Positions 45,897-54,201 of a stretch of DNA of 64,000 nt are shown here, one piece after another (within the stretch, counting starts at the first letter, position 1; each line of letters starts with the position of its first letter). The stretch comes from JAMXLO01 sp963696645 (GTDB lineage Bacteria > Pseudomonadota > Alphaproteobacteria > Acetobacterales > Acetobacteraceae). The stretch lies in the NCBI GenBank assembly GCA_963696645.1, contig CAVOKY010000007.1:992001-1056000 (forward strand), read 5' to 3'. A program made the translations under genes and the position numbers. The notes under the pieces were generated by a model. That model worked only from the letters and a program-made list of their open reading frames with translations, searched no databases and was not told where the DNA came from.

Positions 45897-46262
45897 TCAG
45901 ACGCGATAGGGGATCCGCACGCCGGGATCGTCTGCCCGGCAGTCCCTGACGTCGCGGGTGACAAACAGCATCGCGTGCACCTGGGCGGACGCCCAGACGA
46001 TCGCGTCCGGCAGCTTGATGTGATGCGCGCGGCGCAGCGTCACCGCGCGTTCGGCGACCCGCCGGTCGATCTCGATCACCGCGAAGCCGTCCAGGAAGAC
46101 CTGGGTACCACGCTGAGCGGCGGGTGACGCGCCGACCATCACCTCCATCCAGGTAATGATGCTGATCGCCTTTTCCTGATGGCGCCCAAATTCCTCGCGT
46201 GCCGCTGGGATGCCACGCAGATGATCGATCAGAATGTTGGTGTCGAACAGCGCCTTCACCAT
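45897..46262 (-). CDS. VapC-type PIN-domain toxin
   Basis: A 121-residue PIN-domain ribonuclease, expected to cut specific RNAs when its antitoxin is lost. The four acidic residues are in place: D7 in KALFDTNILID, E in TWMEVMVGA, D in HIKLPDAIVWASA and D in FVTRDVRD. It starts seven bases inside the end of the antitoxin gene, which gives coupled translation and is typical of VapBC modules. The two genes lie on the minus strand between a VOC gene and a stretch without clear genes. Intact and probably functional. Confidence 0.87.
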   Translation of the reverse strand: MVKALFDTNILIDHLRGIPAAREEFGRHQEKAISIITWMEVMVGASPAAQRGTQVFLDGFAVIEIDRRVAERAVTLRRAHHIKLPDAIVWASAQVHAMLFVTRDVRDCRADDPGVRIPYRV

Positions 46263-46471
46263 TCGGCGCGGGCCTTTTTCTGGTATTTCAGCCCATCAGC
46301 GGCTGCCGGACCCCACAGGCCGAACGCGTCGCCGGTGCCCGCCGGTCGATGGTTGGCCAGGTATTCGGCGATCGCTGCGCGAATAATTGCGGCCCGCGGC
46401 CGGTTGGACTGCTCGCAGAGTTCCGCGAGGGCGCGGATTTGCTGATCTGGGATATCGACGAGAGTGCGCAT
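46256..46471 (-). CDS. Antitoxin of the VapB/ribbon-helix-helix type
   Basis: A 71-residue protein whose N-terminal half has the ribbon-helix-helix pattern: TLVDIPDQQIRALAELCEQS then NRPRAAIIRAAIAEYLANH. The basic C-terminal tail (GLKYQKKARAEW) is the likely toxin-binding region. The RHH dimer should bind the palindrome upstream and repress both genes. The final seven bases overlap the PIN toxin gene. A good type II toxin-antitoxin pair. Confidence 0.85.
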   Translation of the reverse strand: MRTLVDIPDQQIRALAELCEQSNRPRAAIIRAAIAEYLANHRPAGTGDAFGLWGPAAADGLKYQKKARAEW

Positions 46472-46487
46472 GGCGGTTCTTGATACG

Positions 46488-46508
46488 TGATATCGTTTAT
46501 GTATATCA
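46488..46508. promoter_or_regulatory. Probable operator of the toxin-antitoxin operon
   Basis: A palindrome TGATAT-N9-ATATCA, 17 bases upstream of the antitoxin start, in an AT-rich patch that should also hold the promoter. Placement and symmetry fit autoregulation by a ribbon-helix-helix dimer. No other palindrome this good lies nearby. Confidence 0.6.
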
Positions 46509-46511
46509 TCG

Positions 46512-47132
46512 TGAGCCGGAAACAAGATGATATCTCCTGCGCCTCCGCCTGGCTCGTCGCGCCTGGCATCCGGGATGCAGTCCTGTGCCCTGATCTTCGA
46601 TCTCGGCCAGATGCGGCGCTCAGTGCGGGAAGAGCACGGAGGCGATGGCGAAGGCCAGGTAGATCGCCCACATGTGCTGGTGCCAAAAACGCGCGATGGC
46701 GGCCGCAAAAAGGTACAGTAACGTTGAATGATCGATGCGACGCTTGGCGATGACGGTCGCGCAGTCGGCCGGTGCAATTTGGAACAGGTCTGGCGTGCGA
46801 AGGCTCCCGTGATTGAGGAGCCGACTAACTAGACCAGGAAAATCGTAAGTGGGCGCGGCAGATCGGGAAGGATTCGGGGAAATCGTGATGGCATTACGAA
46901 AGCAGGATCGGTCCGAACTTCTGCCGCATCGGTAGCATCTCGCCGGACTGATCGATCTTGCCGTCGATCAAGGGCAGGCAACGAGCAAATACGCTGGACC
47001 AATGAGGCATTTGGCATGGTGGTCGGAGCCCATGAATCAACAACACTGGCTAGACAGCAGCATCGGGTGCGGGGCTGCTCACCGGTCCTCACAACGACCT
47101 GGGCCGCATCGCCCCGGCCGTGACGACAGTGG
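46512..47132 (-). other. Gene-poor 620-base stretch with probable remnants
   Basis: No complete gene. On the minus strand one frame ends at 46620 with IDHSTLLYLFAAAIARFWHQ then HMWAIYLAFAIASVLFPH, one or two membrane helices and no start codon. A second frame ends at 46894 with ARCLPLIDGKIDQSGEM and then LPMRQKFGPILLS. Both read like the C-termini of real proteins whose remainder is gone. I do not recognise either family. Confidence 0.35.
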
Positions 47133-48656
47133 TCACATCGTCGCGCCGAGTACCCACGGCGCAAACTCCGCCGCGCCGAAGTCGAACTGCTCGCTCTTGG
47201 TGCGTTCCCCGCTCGCCACGCGCAGCATCAGCTCGAAGATGCGCTGACCGCATTCCTGCACGCTTTCCTCGCCGTCCAGGATGGTACCGCAGTTCACATC
47301 CATGTCGTCTGCCATCCGAAGGTACATGGGAGTGTTGGTCGCCAGCTTGATCGACGGCGACGGTTTGCAGCCGAACACGCTGCCGCGGCCGGTGGTAAAG
47401 CACACAAGATTGGCACCACCCGCGACCTGGCCGGTCGCCGCCACAGGATCGTAGCCGGGCGTATCCATGAACACGAAGCCCTTCGCCGTCACCGCCTCGG
47501 CATATTGCACGACATCGACGAGGTTCGTGCTGCCCGCCTTCGCCATCGCGCCGAGTGACTTTTCCAAAATCGTCGTCAGCCCGCCCGCCTTGTTGCCCGG
47601 CGACGGATTGGCATTCATCTCGGCGCCTTCGCGTTTGGTATAATCCTCCCACCACCGCATCAGCGCGACCAGCTTCTCACCCACCTCGGGCGACACTGCT
47701 CGTCGCGTCAGTAGGTGTTCAGCGCCATAGGTTTCCGGCGTCTCCGACAGGATCACCGTGCCGCCATGCCGCACCAGCAGATCGCTCGCCGCGCCCAGCG
47801 CCGGGTTGGCGGACACGCCGGAATAGCCATCAGAGCCGCCACATTGCAGCGCCACCATCAGTTCGCTTGCCGGCACCGGTTCGCGGTGCACATGGTTCGC
47901 CTCGGCCAGCACCTCCTTCACAAACGCCACGCCGGCTTCAACTGTCTTGCGCGTGCCGCCCATGGTCTGGATGTCCATGTTACGGATGCGATCTGACAGT
48001 CGCTGCTCCTCCATCAACCCGCGGATCTGGTTCACCTCGCAGCCAAGACCCAGCACGACCACGTGCGAGAAATTCACATGCCGCGCGTAGCCCGCCAGCG
48101 TGCGACGCAACACACGCAACGGCTCGGCTTCCGTCATGCCGCAGCCGCTCTTGTGCGTCAGCGCCACCACGCCATCGACGTTTGGATAATCCGCCAGCGG
48201 ATCGTCACCCCTGAACGGATTACGCCGGAACATGTCGGCGACCAGTCCGGCGACATGCGCCGAGCAGTTCACCGACGTCAGGATGCCAATGTAGTTACGC
48301 GTCGCCACGCGGCCATCCGGCCGGCGAATGCCGTCGAACATTGCCGGGGTATTGGCGTAGTCGGTCGGCCTGACATCAACGCAGTAGCCGTAGTCCTTGG
48401 CGAAATCGCCCATCTCGCAGTTCTGCACATGCACATGCCGGCCCGGCTCGATCGCCGTCGACGCAAAGCCGATGATCTGGCCGTAGCGCCGCACCGGTTC
48501 GCCGGCCGCAATCGGCCGCACCGCGACCTTGTGGCCGGCGGGGATACGCTCCAGCGTGACCACGCCATCCTTGACAGGCGTTCCAGGCAGCAGCGTCGTA
48601 CGCGCGATCACCACGCCATCGTCGGGATGGAGCCTGATCACAGGTGGTGGCGCCAT
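47133..48656 (-). CDS. Altronate dehydratase-like (UxaA-family) hydratase
   Basis: A 507-residue UxaA-family dehydratase with both halves of the family. The N-terminal SAF domain runs to about 90 (PPPVIRLHPDDGVVIARTTL, VRRYGQIIGFAST). The catalytic domain follows from about 105: DGRVATRNYIGILTSVNCSA, SGCGMTEAEPLRVLRRTL, ALQCGGSDGYSGVSANPALG and ESVQECGQRIFELMLRVASG. The conserved cysteines for iron binding (NCSAHV, SGCGM, GLGCEV, LQCGG) are kept. True altronate, galactarate and related sugar-acid dehydratases share these features. The ATG follows AAGGGG. The HpcH/HpaI aldolase 68 bases upstream on the same strand fits a sugar-acid route to pyruvate and an aldehyde. Confidence 0.85.
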   Translation of the reverse strand: MAPPPVIRLHPDDGVVIARTTLLPGTPVKDGVVTLERIPAGHKVAVRPIAAGEPVRRYGQIIGFASTAIEPGRHVHVQNCEMGDFAKDYGYCVDVRPTDYANTPAMFDGIRRPDGRVATRNYIGILTSVNCSAHVAGLVADMFRRNPFRGDDPLADYPNVDGVVALTHKSGCGMTEAEPLRVLRRTLAGYARHVNFSHVVVLGLGCEVNQIRGLMEEQRLSDRIRNMDIQTMGGTRKTVEAGVAFVKEVLAEANHVHREPVPASELMVALQCGGSDGYSGVSANPALGAASDLLVRHGGTVILSETPETYGAEHLLTRRAVSPEVGEKLVALMRWWEDYTKREGAEMNANPSPGNKAGGLTTILEKSLGAMAKAGSTNLVDVVQYAEAVTAKGFVFMDTPGYDPVAATGQVAGGANLVCFTTGRGSVFGCKPSPSIKLATNTPMYLRMADDMDVNCGTILDGEESVQECGQRIFELMLRVASGERTKSEQFDFGAAEFAPWVLGATM

Positions 48657-48724
48657 GACTATCACCCCTTATCGAATCAAGACGGCCGCGAGCCATCAGG
48701 TCCGCGGCCGTCGTTCAGGCACAA

Positions 48725-49504
48725 TCAGCTTGCGACGTCGCCTGCGGCCTTGCGGGTCGCAGTCACCGCCTCACGTGCGGCGCGCGCCATCAGGCCGCTG
48801 TCGTTGGCGATGGTGACAAAGCGGAAGCCCATGCCGATCATCCGCGCTGCATAGGCGGGGGTGGCGTTGTGGATGCCGGCGAACTTGCCGTGCCGCTTGC
48901 AGGAGGCCAGCAGCTTTTCGTAGATGCCAAGGATCAGCGGCTCCTCGCGATCCAGCGTGGGGATCAGGCCGAGTGAAAATCCCATGTCGGACGGGCCGAT
49001 GTAGATGCCGCTGATGCCAGGCACCGACAAGATCTCGTCGATGTTGTCGATGCCGTCCTGTGTCTCGATCATCGGGATCACCAGCACTTCATCATTGGCG
49101 ATCTTCTGGTAGTTGGACGCCTCGCCGTACATCGCTGCGCGGATCGGTCCGTTGCTGCGCTTGCCCACCGGCGGATACAGACTGTAGGTTGCCAAGGCCT
49201 GCGCCTCGGCCCGGTTATTCACCATCGGGCAGATGATGCCCCAGGCGCCGCCGTCCAATGCCTTGCCGATGATGCCGGGTTCGTTCCATGGCACGCGAAC
49301 CAGCGGCGTGATCGGATGCGCGGTCATCGCCTGGAAACATTGCACCATCGACTGGTAGTCCTGCACGCCGTGCTGCATGTCGACGGTGATGCTGTCCCAG
49401 CCGCATTGCGCCATCACCTCAGCCGAGAAGCCAGACGGTATGGCGAGCCAGCCATTGACGCACGCCTTGCCCGCCGCAAGCCGCGCCTTGAGTTTGTTTG
49501 CCAT
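48725..49504 (-). CDS. HpcH/HpaI-family aldolase (2-keto-3-deoxy acid type)
   Basis: A 259-residue class II aldolase with a TIM barrel. Key segments are NGWLAIPSGFSAEVMAQCGW, SITVDMQHGVQDYQSMVQ (catalytic base region), TPLVRVPWNEPGIIGKALDG, GAWGIICPMVNN, and VIPMIETQDGIDNIDEILSV with the Glu for the metal. YIGPSDMGFSLG holds the metal-binding Asp. It would split a 2-keto-3-deoxy sugar acid into pyruvate and an aldehyde such as tartronate semialdehyde or glyceraldehyde. It precedes the altronate dehydratase-like gene on the same strand and should provide the next step. The metal ligands and length are normal. Confidence 0.88.
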   Translation of the reverse strand: MANKLKARLAAGKACVNGWLAIPSGFSAEVMAQCGWDSITVDMQHGVQDYQSMVQCFQAMTAHPITPLVRVPWNEPGIIGKALDGGAWGIICPMVNNRAEAQALATYSLYPPVGKRSNGPIRAAMYGEASNYQKIANDEVLVIPMIETQDGIDNIDEILSVPGISGIYIGPSDMGFSLGLIPTLDREEPLILGIYEKLLASCKRHGKFAGIHNATPAYAARMIGMGFRFVTIANDSGLMARAAREAVTATRKAAGDVAS

Positions 49505-49561
49505 CTGGAGGTTTCCCCGCTGTAAAAGAGAGCCGCACGCTAGGCGCGGTGCATCGGTGCG

Positions 49562-50575
49562 TCAACGCGCCGAATGGTTAATGCGCAACACCGCAGCACC
49601 CTGCAAGCGGCCGGCGCGCAGGTCATCCAGTGCCTGGTTTGCCTGTTCCAGCGGATATGGCAACGGTCGCGTCTTTACCGGAACTTTCGGTGCGAGAGAC
49701 AGAAACTCGTCGCCGTCGCGCCGTGTCAGATTGGCAACGGATCGTACGATGCGTTCACCCCACAGGATGTCGTACGGAAAGCTTGGGATCGGACTCATGT
49801 GGATGCCGGCACAAACCACTGTGCCGCCACGCTCCACCGCACGCAATGCGGCGGGCACCAACGGACCGACCGGCGCGAAAATGATGGCCGCGTCCAGCAT
49901 CTCGGGCGGTGTCTCGTTCGAACTGCCGGTCCAAACTGCGCCGAGTTCGCGAGCAAACGCCTGCGCCTCGGTGTCGCCAGGACTGGTGAAGGCGTAAACG
50001 TCCCGACCCTGCCAGCGTGCCACCTGCGCGATGATATGTGCCGCTGCGCCGAACCCGTACAGGCCGAGCCGGCGCCCCTCGCCCGCCATGCGCAGCGAAC
50101 GGTAGCCGATCAGACCAGCGCAGAGCAGCGGCGCCGCTTCCACATCGCCGTAAACGGCGGGGAGCGCGAAGCAGAAGCGTTGATCGGCGACAGTGTACTC
50201 GGCGTAGCCACCGTCGATCTGGTAGCCGGTGAAGCGTGCCTGCGCACATAGATTCTCGCGGCCCGTGTGGCAGAAATCGCACACGCCGCATGTCCAGCCC
50301 AGCCAGGGCACGCCTACCCGGTCACCAACGGCGAACCGGTCCACTCCCGCACCGAGCGCCGCGACGACACCAACAATTTCGTGCCCTGGCACGAGAGGAA
50401 GTTTGGGCTGCGTAAGCTCCCCATCGACGACATGAAGATCGGTCCGGCACACGGCGCAGGCATGCACGCGGATCAGCACCTGGCCTGGGCCGGGCGAAGG
50501 GACAACCACCGTCGCAAGGCGCAATGGAACCTTCGCAGCATCCATGACCATGCAGTGCATGGCTTGCGAAGTCAT
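49562..50575 (-). CDS. Zn-dependent alcohol dehydrogenase, AdhP-like
   Basis: A 337-residue medium-chain alcohol dehydrogenase. Catalytic zinc: C43 (HACAVCRTDL) and H65-E66 (PGHEIVG). Structural zinc cysteines: C96, C99, C102 and C110 (WTCGVCDFCHTGRENLC). The nucleotide-binding motif GLYGFGAAAHIIAQVARWQG has GxGxxA form. It resembles the zinc-binding alcohol dehydrogenases of the AdhA/AdhP type that act on small alcohols. The start ATG is uncertain: others lie 5 and 8 codons later. It stands downstream of nothing else on the same strand and just upstream of the aldolase gene by 57 bases, so all three minus genes may form one unit. Confidence 0.85.
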   Translation of the reverse strand: MTSQAMHCMVMDAAKVPLRLATVVVPSPGPGQVLIRVHACAVCRTDLHVVDGELTQPKLPLVPGHEIVGVVAALGAGVDRFAVGDRVGVPWLGWTCGVCDFCHTGRENLCAQARFTGYQIDGGYAEYTVADQRFCFALPAVYGDVEAAPLLCAGLIGYRSLRMAGEGRRLGLYGFGAAAHIIAQVARWQGRDVYAFTSPGDTEAQAFARELGAVWTGSSNETPPEMLDAAIIFAPVGPLVPAALRAVERGGTVVCAGIHMSPIPSFPYDILWGERIVRSVANLTRRDGDEFLSLAPKVPVKTRPLPYPLEQANQALDDLRAGRLQGAAVLRINHSAR

Positions 50576-50772
50576 TGCGGTCGCCCTGCAAAATCGCTGT
50601 GCCCAGGGTAACCCCGCGACGCCAGAATGGCCAGGATCCGACAAATCATGCACCACATGCGCTCGATATAGCAGAATATTAGCGGATTTTAACGCCGTGA
50701 TCCGATTTGGTTCACGCAGATGCCGTCTTGAGATGCTAAGCGCCGCATGTATAAGTGTGTGGGAGGAGATGG

Positions 50773-52059
50773 GTGGCCATTTTGACAGTTGGGCCGGGGA
50801 AGCAATATGCGACCTTAGCCGCGGCCATTGCGGCGTCCCACGATGGGGACGTTATCCAGGTGCGAGCGGGCGCCTATACCAATGATTTCGCAACGATCAA
50901 TACGAAGATCACCATCGAGGGCGTCGGTGGCATGGCCAATCTGGTGGCCACTGTGCCGCCGCCGAACGGCAAGGCAATTCTGGTCACCAACACCGATGTC
51001 ACGCTGGACAACCTGACATTTTCCGGCGCCGAGGTGGCTGACGGCAATGGCGCGGGCATCCGCTATCAGGCCGGCAACCTGACGATCAACGACTGCTATT
51101 TCCACAACAATCAGGATGGACTGCTGGCGGCGAACAATCCCGCCGGCAGCATCACGATCAACAATTCCGAATTCGCCTACAACGGCATCGGTGACGGTTA
51201 TACGCACAACCTTTACGTCGGTGAAGTCGGCACTCTCACCATCAACGGCAGCTACTTCCATGACGCCAACGTGGGCCATGAAATCAAGAGCCGCGCGCTG
51301 AACACGATCATCGAGAACAGCCGCATCTTCGATGGTCCCACCGGCACAGCCAGCTACAGCATCGACCTGCCGGACGGCGGCAATGTCATCATCAAAAACA
51401 ACATCATTGAACAGGGGCCGGAATCGCAGAACCCTGCGATCATCCACGTTGGCGGTCCCGCGTATGCCGGCACGAATATACAGATTACCGGCAATACCAT
51501 TCTCAACGACCTGCACAGCGGCAGTGCCGTCGCTGTACTGAATCAACTGGCCACTCCGGTCAGCTTCACCAACAACAATGTGTATGGCCTGACCTCAAGC
51601 GAGATTGCCAAAGGTCCGGCGAGCGTTTCCGGCACCACGTTCCTTACGACGGAGCCGCCGCTGTACACGACGCACCCATGGCAGGTGGGCACCGTGCCGC
51701 CGGACCAGCTGGTCGCCTATCTGTCGGAGAGTACCGCGCCAGGCAACGCGCAATTCATCGTCAGCGTCGATGGCAAGCAGCTCGGCGCGGCACAGACCGT
51801 CACCGCCTCGCAGCCGGCAAGCCGGGCCGAGACGTTCAGCTTCTCCGGATCATTCGGACCGGGCAGCCACACGATTGCCATCGATTTTTCCGGCGACACC
51901 GGTACAGCCGCGCAGAACCTCTACGTCGGAGGGATCGATTACGACGGGCAGCACAACGCCGCTGACACGGCAATGCTGGTCAAGGGGGGAATCGCAACAT
52001 TCTCCGTGGGCGACTCCAGCAGCCCGGTTCCTGGACCAGGTTCGGCTGGACACAACTAG
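50773..52059 (+). CDS. Right-handed parallel beta-helix protein with C-terminal carbohydrate-binding-like module
   Basis: A 428-residue protein. It opens ILTVGPGKQYATLAAAIAAS, the start of many pectate-lyase-like beta-helix proteins, and then shows repeated short strands (LTINDCYFHNNQDGLLAANN, ITINNSEFAYNGI, LTINGSYFHDANVGHEIKSR, IIENSRIFDGPTG) of the parallel helix with Asn ladders. From about 310 a separate beta-sandwich follows: PPDQLVAYLSESTAPGNAQF, TFSFSGSFGPGSHTIAIDF, NLYVGGIDYDGQH, similar to xylan-binding calcium-dependent modules. I chose GTG because GGAGGAGAT sits just upstream. No signal peptide is present, so export would need a type I or other route. Catalytic residues cannot be picked out. 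Cell-surface or polysaccharide-binding role is inferred. Confidence 0.75.
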   Translation: MAILTVGPGKQYATLAAAIAASHDGDVIQVRAGAYTNDFATINTKITIEGVGGMANLVATVPPPNGKAILVTNTDVTLDNLTFSGAEVADGNGAGIRYQAGNLTINDCYFHNNQDGLLAANNPAGSITINNSEFAYNGIGDGYTHNLYVGEVGTLTINGSYFHDANVGHEIKSRALNTIIENSRIFDGPTGTASYSIDLPDGGNVIIKNNIIEQGPESQNPAIIHVGGPAYAGTNIQITGNTILNDLHSGSAVAVLNQLATPVSFTNNNVYGLTSSEIAKGPASVSGTTFLTTEPPLYTTHPWQVGTVPPDQLVAYLSESTAPGNAQFIVSVDGKQLGAAQTVTASQPASRAETFSFSGSFGPGSHTIAIDFSGDTGTAAQNLYVGGIDYDGQHNAADTAMLVKGGIATFSVGDSSSPVPGPGSAGHN

Positions 52060-52068
52060 CCGGCCAGT

Positions 52069-52299
52069 TCAGCAACAGCCCCTGAACCGTCCCTTGCCGA
52101 TCGCGTAGCGTGCCTCCTGCCGTTCGCGGAAAAACTCCTCGTAGGTCATCACCGGCTTGTCAGGATGCAAAGTCTGCCGATGCGTGACGTAGGTGGGATA
52201 ATCCGGTACGCCGACCATCAGGCGCGCGGTCCGAGTGACGACCTCGCAGACCAGGCGTAGTCTAGTCCGAGCTTCCTGGATGCGAAACGCACAAAGCAC
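52069..52299 (-). CDS. ybdD: YbdD/YjiX-family small protein, usually paired with CstA
   Basis: A 76-residue protein with the YbdD pattern: TARLMVGVPDYPTYVTHRQT, HPDKPVMTYEEFFRERQEAR and the Cys pair at the end (GCC). It is normally co-transcribed directly after cstA and helps the pyruvate/peptide carbon-starvation transporter. Here an IS1634-type transposase gene lies between it and cstA, so it has lost its promoter context. The GTG start gives an N-terminus (MLCAFRIQEARTRLR) slightly unlike the family, and the first residues may come from the IS junction. Probably not expressed unless the IS drives it. Confidence 0.75.
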   Translation of the reverse strand: MLCAFRIQEARTRLRLVCEVVTRTARLMVGVPDYPTYVTHRQTLHPDKPVMTYEEFFRERQEARYAIGKGRFRGCC

Positions 52300-52342
52300 T
52301 GAATTGGCGGCACAATTCGTATCTGGCGAGCTGTGTTACTGG

Positions 52343-54067
52343 CTACGGTGGGACACCGAGTAGGGCGAATGCCTTGTGCTGGATCGGTGTTGGTCTGGTC
52401 AGCACGGTGAGTGGATAACGCGGTGTGATTGCGGTGATGATGGTATTGCGCACCAAGGTTGCGAGGTCGGCCAGCAGCGAGTGGAAGCTGTGCACCGGCA
52501 ACCCGTCCTCAGTGAGGCCTGTGGTCTGCTTGGCGACAGCGGCCGGTGAGCGCTGCGCCTGCGCCACGATACTTGTGCGCAGCGCTTCGGCGGCATCCTT
52601 GTCGGTGTCGTCGAACAGCATTGGTGCCAGGCGCTGCCGCATGTGCCATTCGAGGTAATAGGCCAGCATGCAGAGGAAGACGTGGGCGCGGACCCGGCCG
52701 GCCAACCGGTGATAGACAGGGCGGACGTGCAGATCGACGGTTTTGATGCAGCGAAAGGCTCGTTCCACCAAGGCGAGTGACTTGTAGCTACGCACTGTTG
52801 CCGTGTCGTCGGAGGCCTCCGCCGGCAGGCTGGTGCGGATGACATAGATGCCGTCGGTCGCCGCCTCGGCGGCAATCTCGGCGGTCTTGCGTGCAAAGCT
52901 GAAGGCGGCATCGGCGATGTCGAGATCGAAGTGCTTGGCCATCTTATGCTTGTTGATCACCTTGCCGACCGCGAGTGCGATCTCGGCGGTGCCGCGCAGC
53001 GGATCGCGCTTGCGGACGACGGCCGCCTGGATGCGGGCAAGGTCACGCTCAGTGGCGGCGAGCAGGTCTTCGCGCTTGCGGGTGCGCTCGGCGGCGAGAT
53101 CGGGATTGCGGCAGACCACCAGGCGCTCGCCGGGGAATTCCGGTGCGGTGATGCTCGCCATGTCACGCTGATCGAACAGTGAGAGCTGTAACGCGCCGCT
53201 TTCTACCAGCGCCTTGATCGCCGGCGCGCGCAATGCGGTGATCCAGTCCAGGCCTGCCGATTTGATGTCCTCGGTGATGCGTGTCTGGGTGATCATGCCG
53301 CGATCGCCGACCAGCACGACATGGTCAAGTTGGAAGCGCCGCTTGAGCTTCTCAACCTGGGTCGCCAGCGTCATCGGGTCGGCGGTGTTGCCGTCGAACA
53401 CCTCGATGGCAATCGGACAGCCGTCGGCAGCGCACAACAGGCCGTAGACAATCTGCAGCGTGCCCTTCTTGCCATCGCGGCTATAGCCACGTTTGGCAAG
53501 CGGGCAGCAGCGCCCTTCCATGTAACTCGATGACACGTCGTACAACACCAGCGTGCCATGGGTGAGATGGCGTTTGGCCAGTGTGGCCTCAATCGCGGGT
53601 TGGCGCTCCAGCAGCCAATCGAGTGCGGCGTAGAGTTCGTCCTCATCGACCTCGCCGAGGCCGAGCAGTTCGCCGAGACTCGATGCCGCGGTGGCGGGTG
53701 ACAGCGCACGGGCGGCCGCGAGCTTGGACGCGGGATCGACGATGCGACTGACCAGCAGGGCGAGGACAAGGTCGCGGCAGCGATCGCCAGCAGGACCGAG
53801 GATGCGGTCGAGGCCGATCTTACGCGCGGTGCCGAGCGCGGCGGCGGCGTGGCCGTGCGGCAGGCTGCGGATGACGGTGAAGGCATCACGCTCGGCAGGG
53901 ATGACCGTGCCGCCCTTTAACACGCCGCGCAGGCCTTCGATGTAGGCTGTGGGCCAGTCGGAAAGGTTGCACAGTGTCCGCTTACAAACTTTGCCACCTT
54001 CGCGGTAGCTTTCGCGCAGTAGGATCGCGGGCGGCGAGTTCCGATTCGGAACGGCTTCGATGTACAT
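52343..54067 (-). CDS. IS1634/IS1380-type transposase (574 residues) between ybdD and cstA
   Basis: A large DDE transposase. The catalytic Asp residues lie in TLVLYDVSSSYMEGR and VVLVGDRGMITQTRI, and the late Glu region in KSLALVERAFRCIKTVDLHV, a common layout in IS1634 relatives. Other features are YREGGKVCKRTLCNLSDWP at the N-terminus and HMRQRLAPMLF near the end. The frame is complete and could be active. I could not fix the element ends: no good inverted repeat or target duplication was found around it, so only the gene is given. Its insertion separates ybdD from cstA. Confidence 0.85.
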   Translation of the reverse strand: MYIEAVPNRNSPPAILLRESYREGGKVCKRTLCNLSDWPTAYIEGLRGVLKGGTVIPAERDAFTVIRSLPHGHAAAALGTARKIGLDRILGPAGDRCRDLVLALLVSRIVDPASKLAAARALSPATAASSLGELLGLGEVDEDELYAALDWLLERQPAIEATLAKRHLTHGTLVLYDVSSSYMEGRCCPLAKRGYSRDGKKGTLQIVYGLLCAADGCPIAIEVFDGNTADPMTLATQVEKLKRRFQLDHVVLVGDRGMITQTRITEDIKSAGLDWITALRAPAIKALVESGALQLSLFDQRDMASITAPEFPGERLVVCRNPDLAAERTRKREDLLAATERDLARIQAAVVRKRDPLRGTAEIALAVGKVINKHKMAKHFDLDIADAAFSFARKTAEIAAEAATDGIYVIRTSLPAEASDDTATVRSYKSLALVERAFRCIKTVDLHVRPVYHRLAGRVRAHVFLCMLAYYLEWHMRQRLAPMLFDDTDKDAAEALRTSIVAQAQRSPAAVAKQTTGLTEDGLPVHSFHSLLADLATLVRNTIITAITPRYPLTVLTRPTPIQHKAFALLGVPP

Positions 54068-54201
54068 GGCAGAGCATGCGCATATCTGACAGCGTGGTAC
54101 AAGTCTCAAATATGATATTACATGGCTACGATTTGGACCTCCTCAGCCGATATTGCGAGTCCTTTCAACAACTTCATCGCAAATGCACGAGGAAGCTCCG
54201 T

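Noticed and set aside
52336..54130. Near-direct repeat TTAC(A)TGGCTACG on both sides of the IS1634-type gene as target duplication
   Set aside because: The left copy overlaps the stop codon of the transposase gene, so it cannot flank the element.
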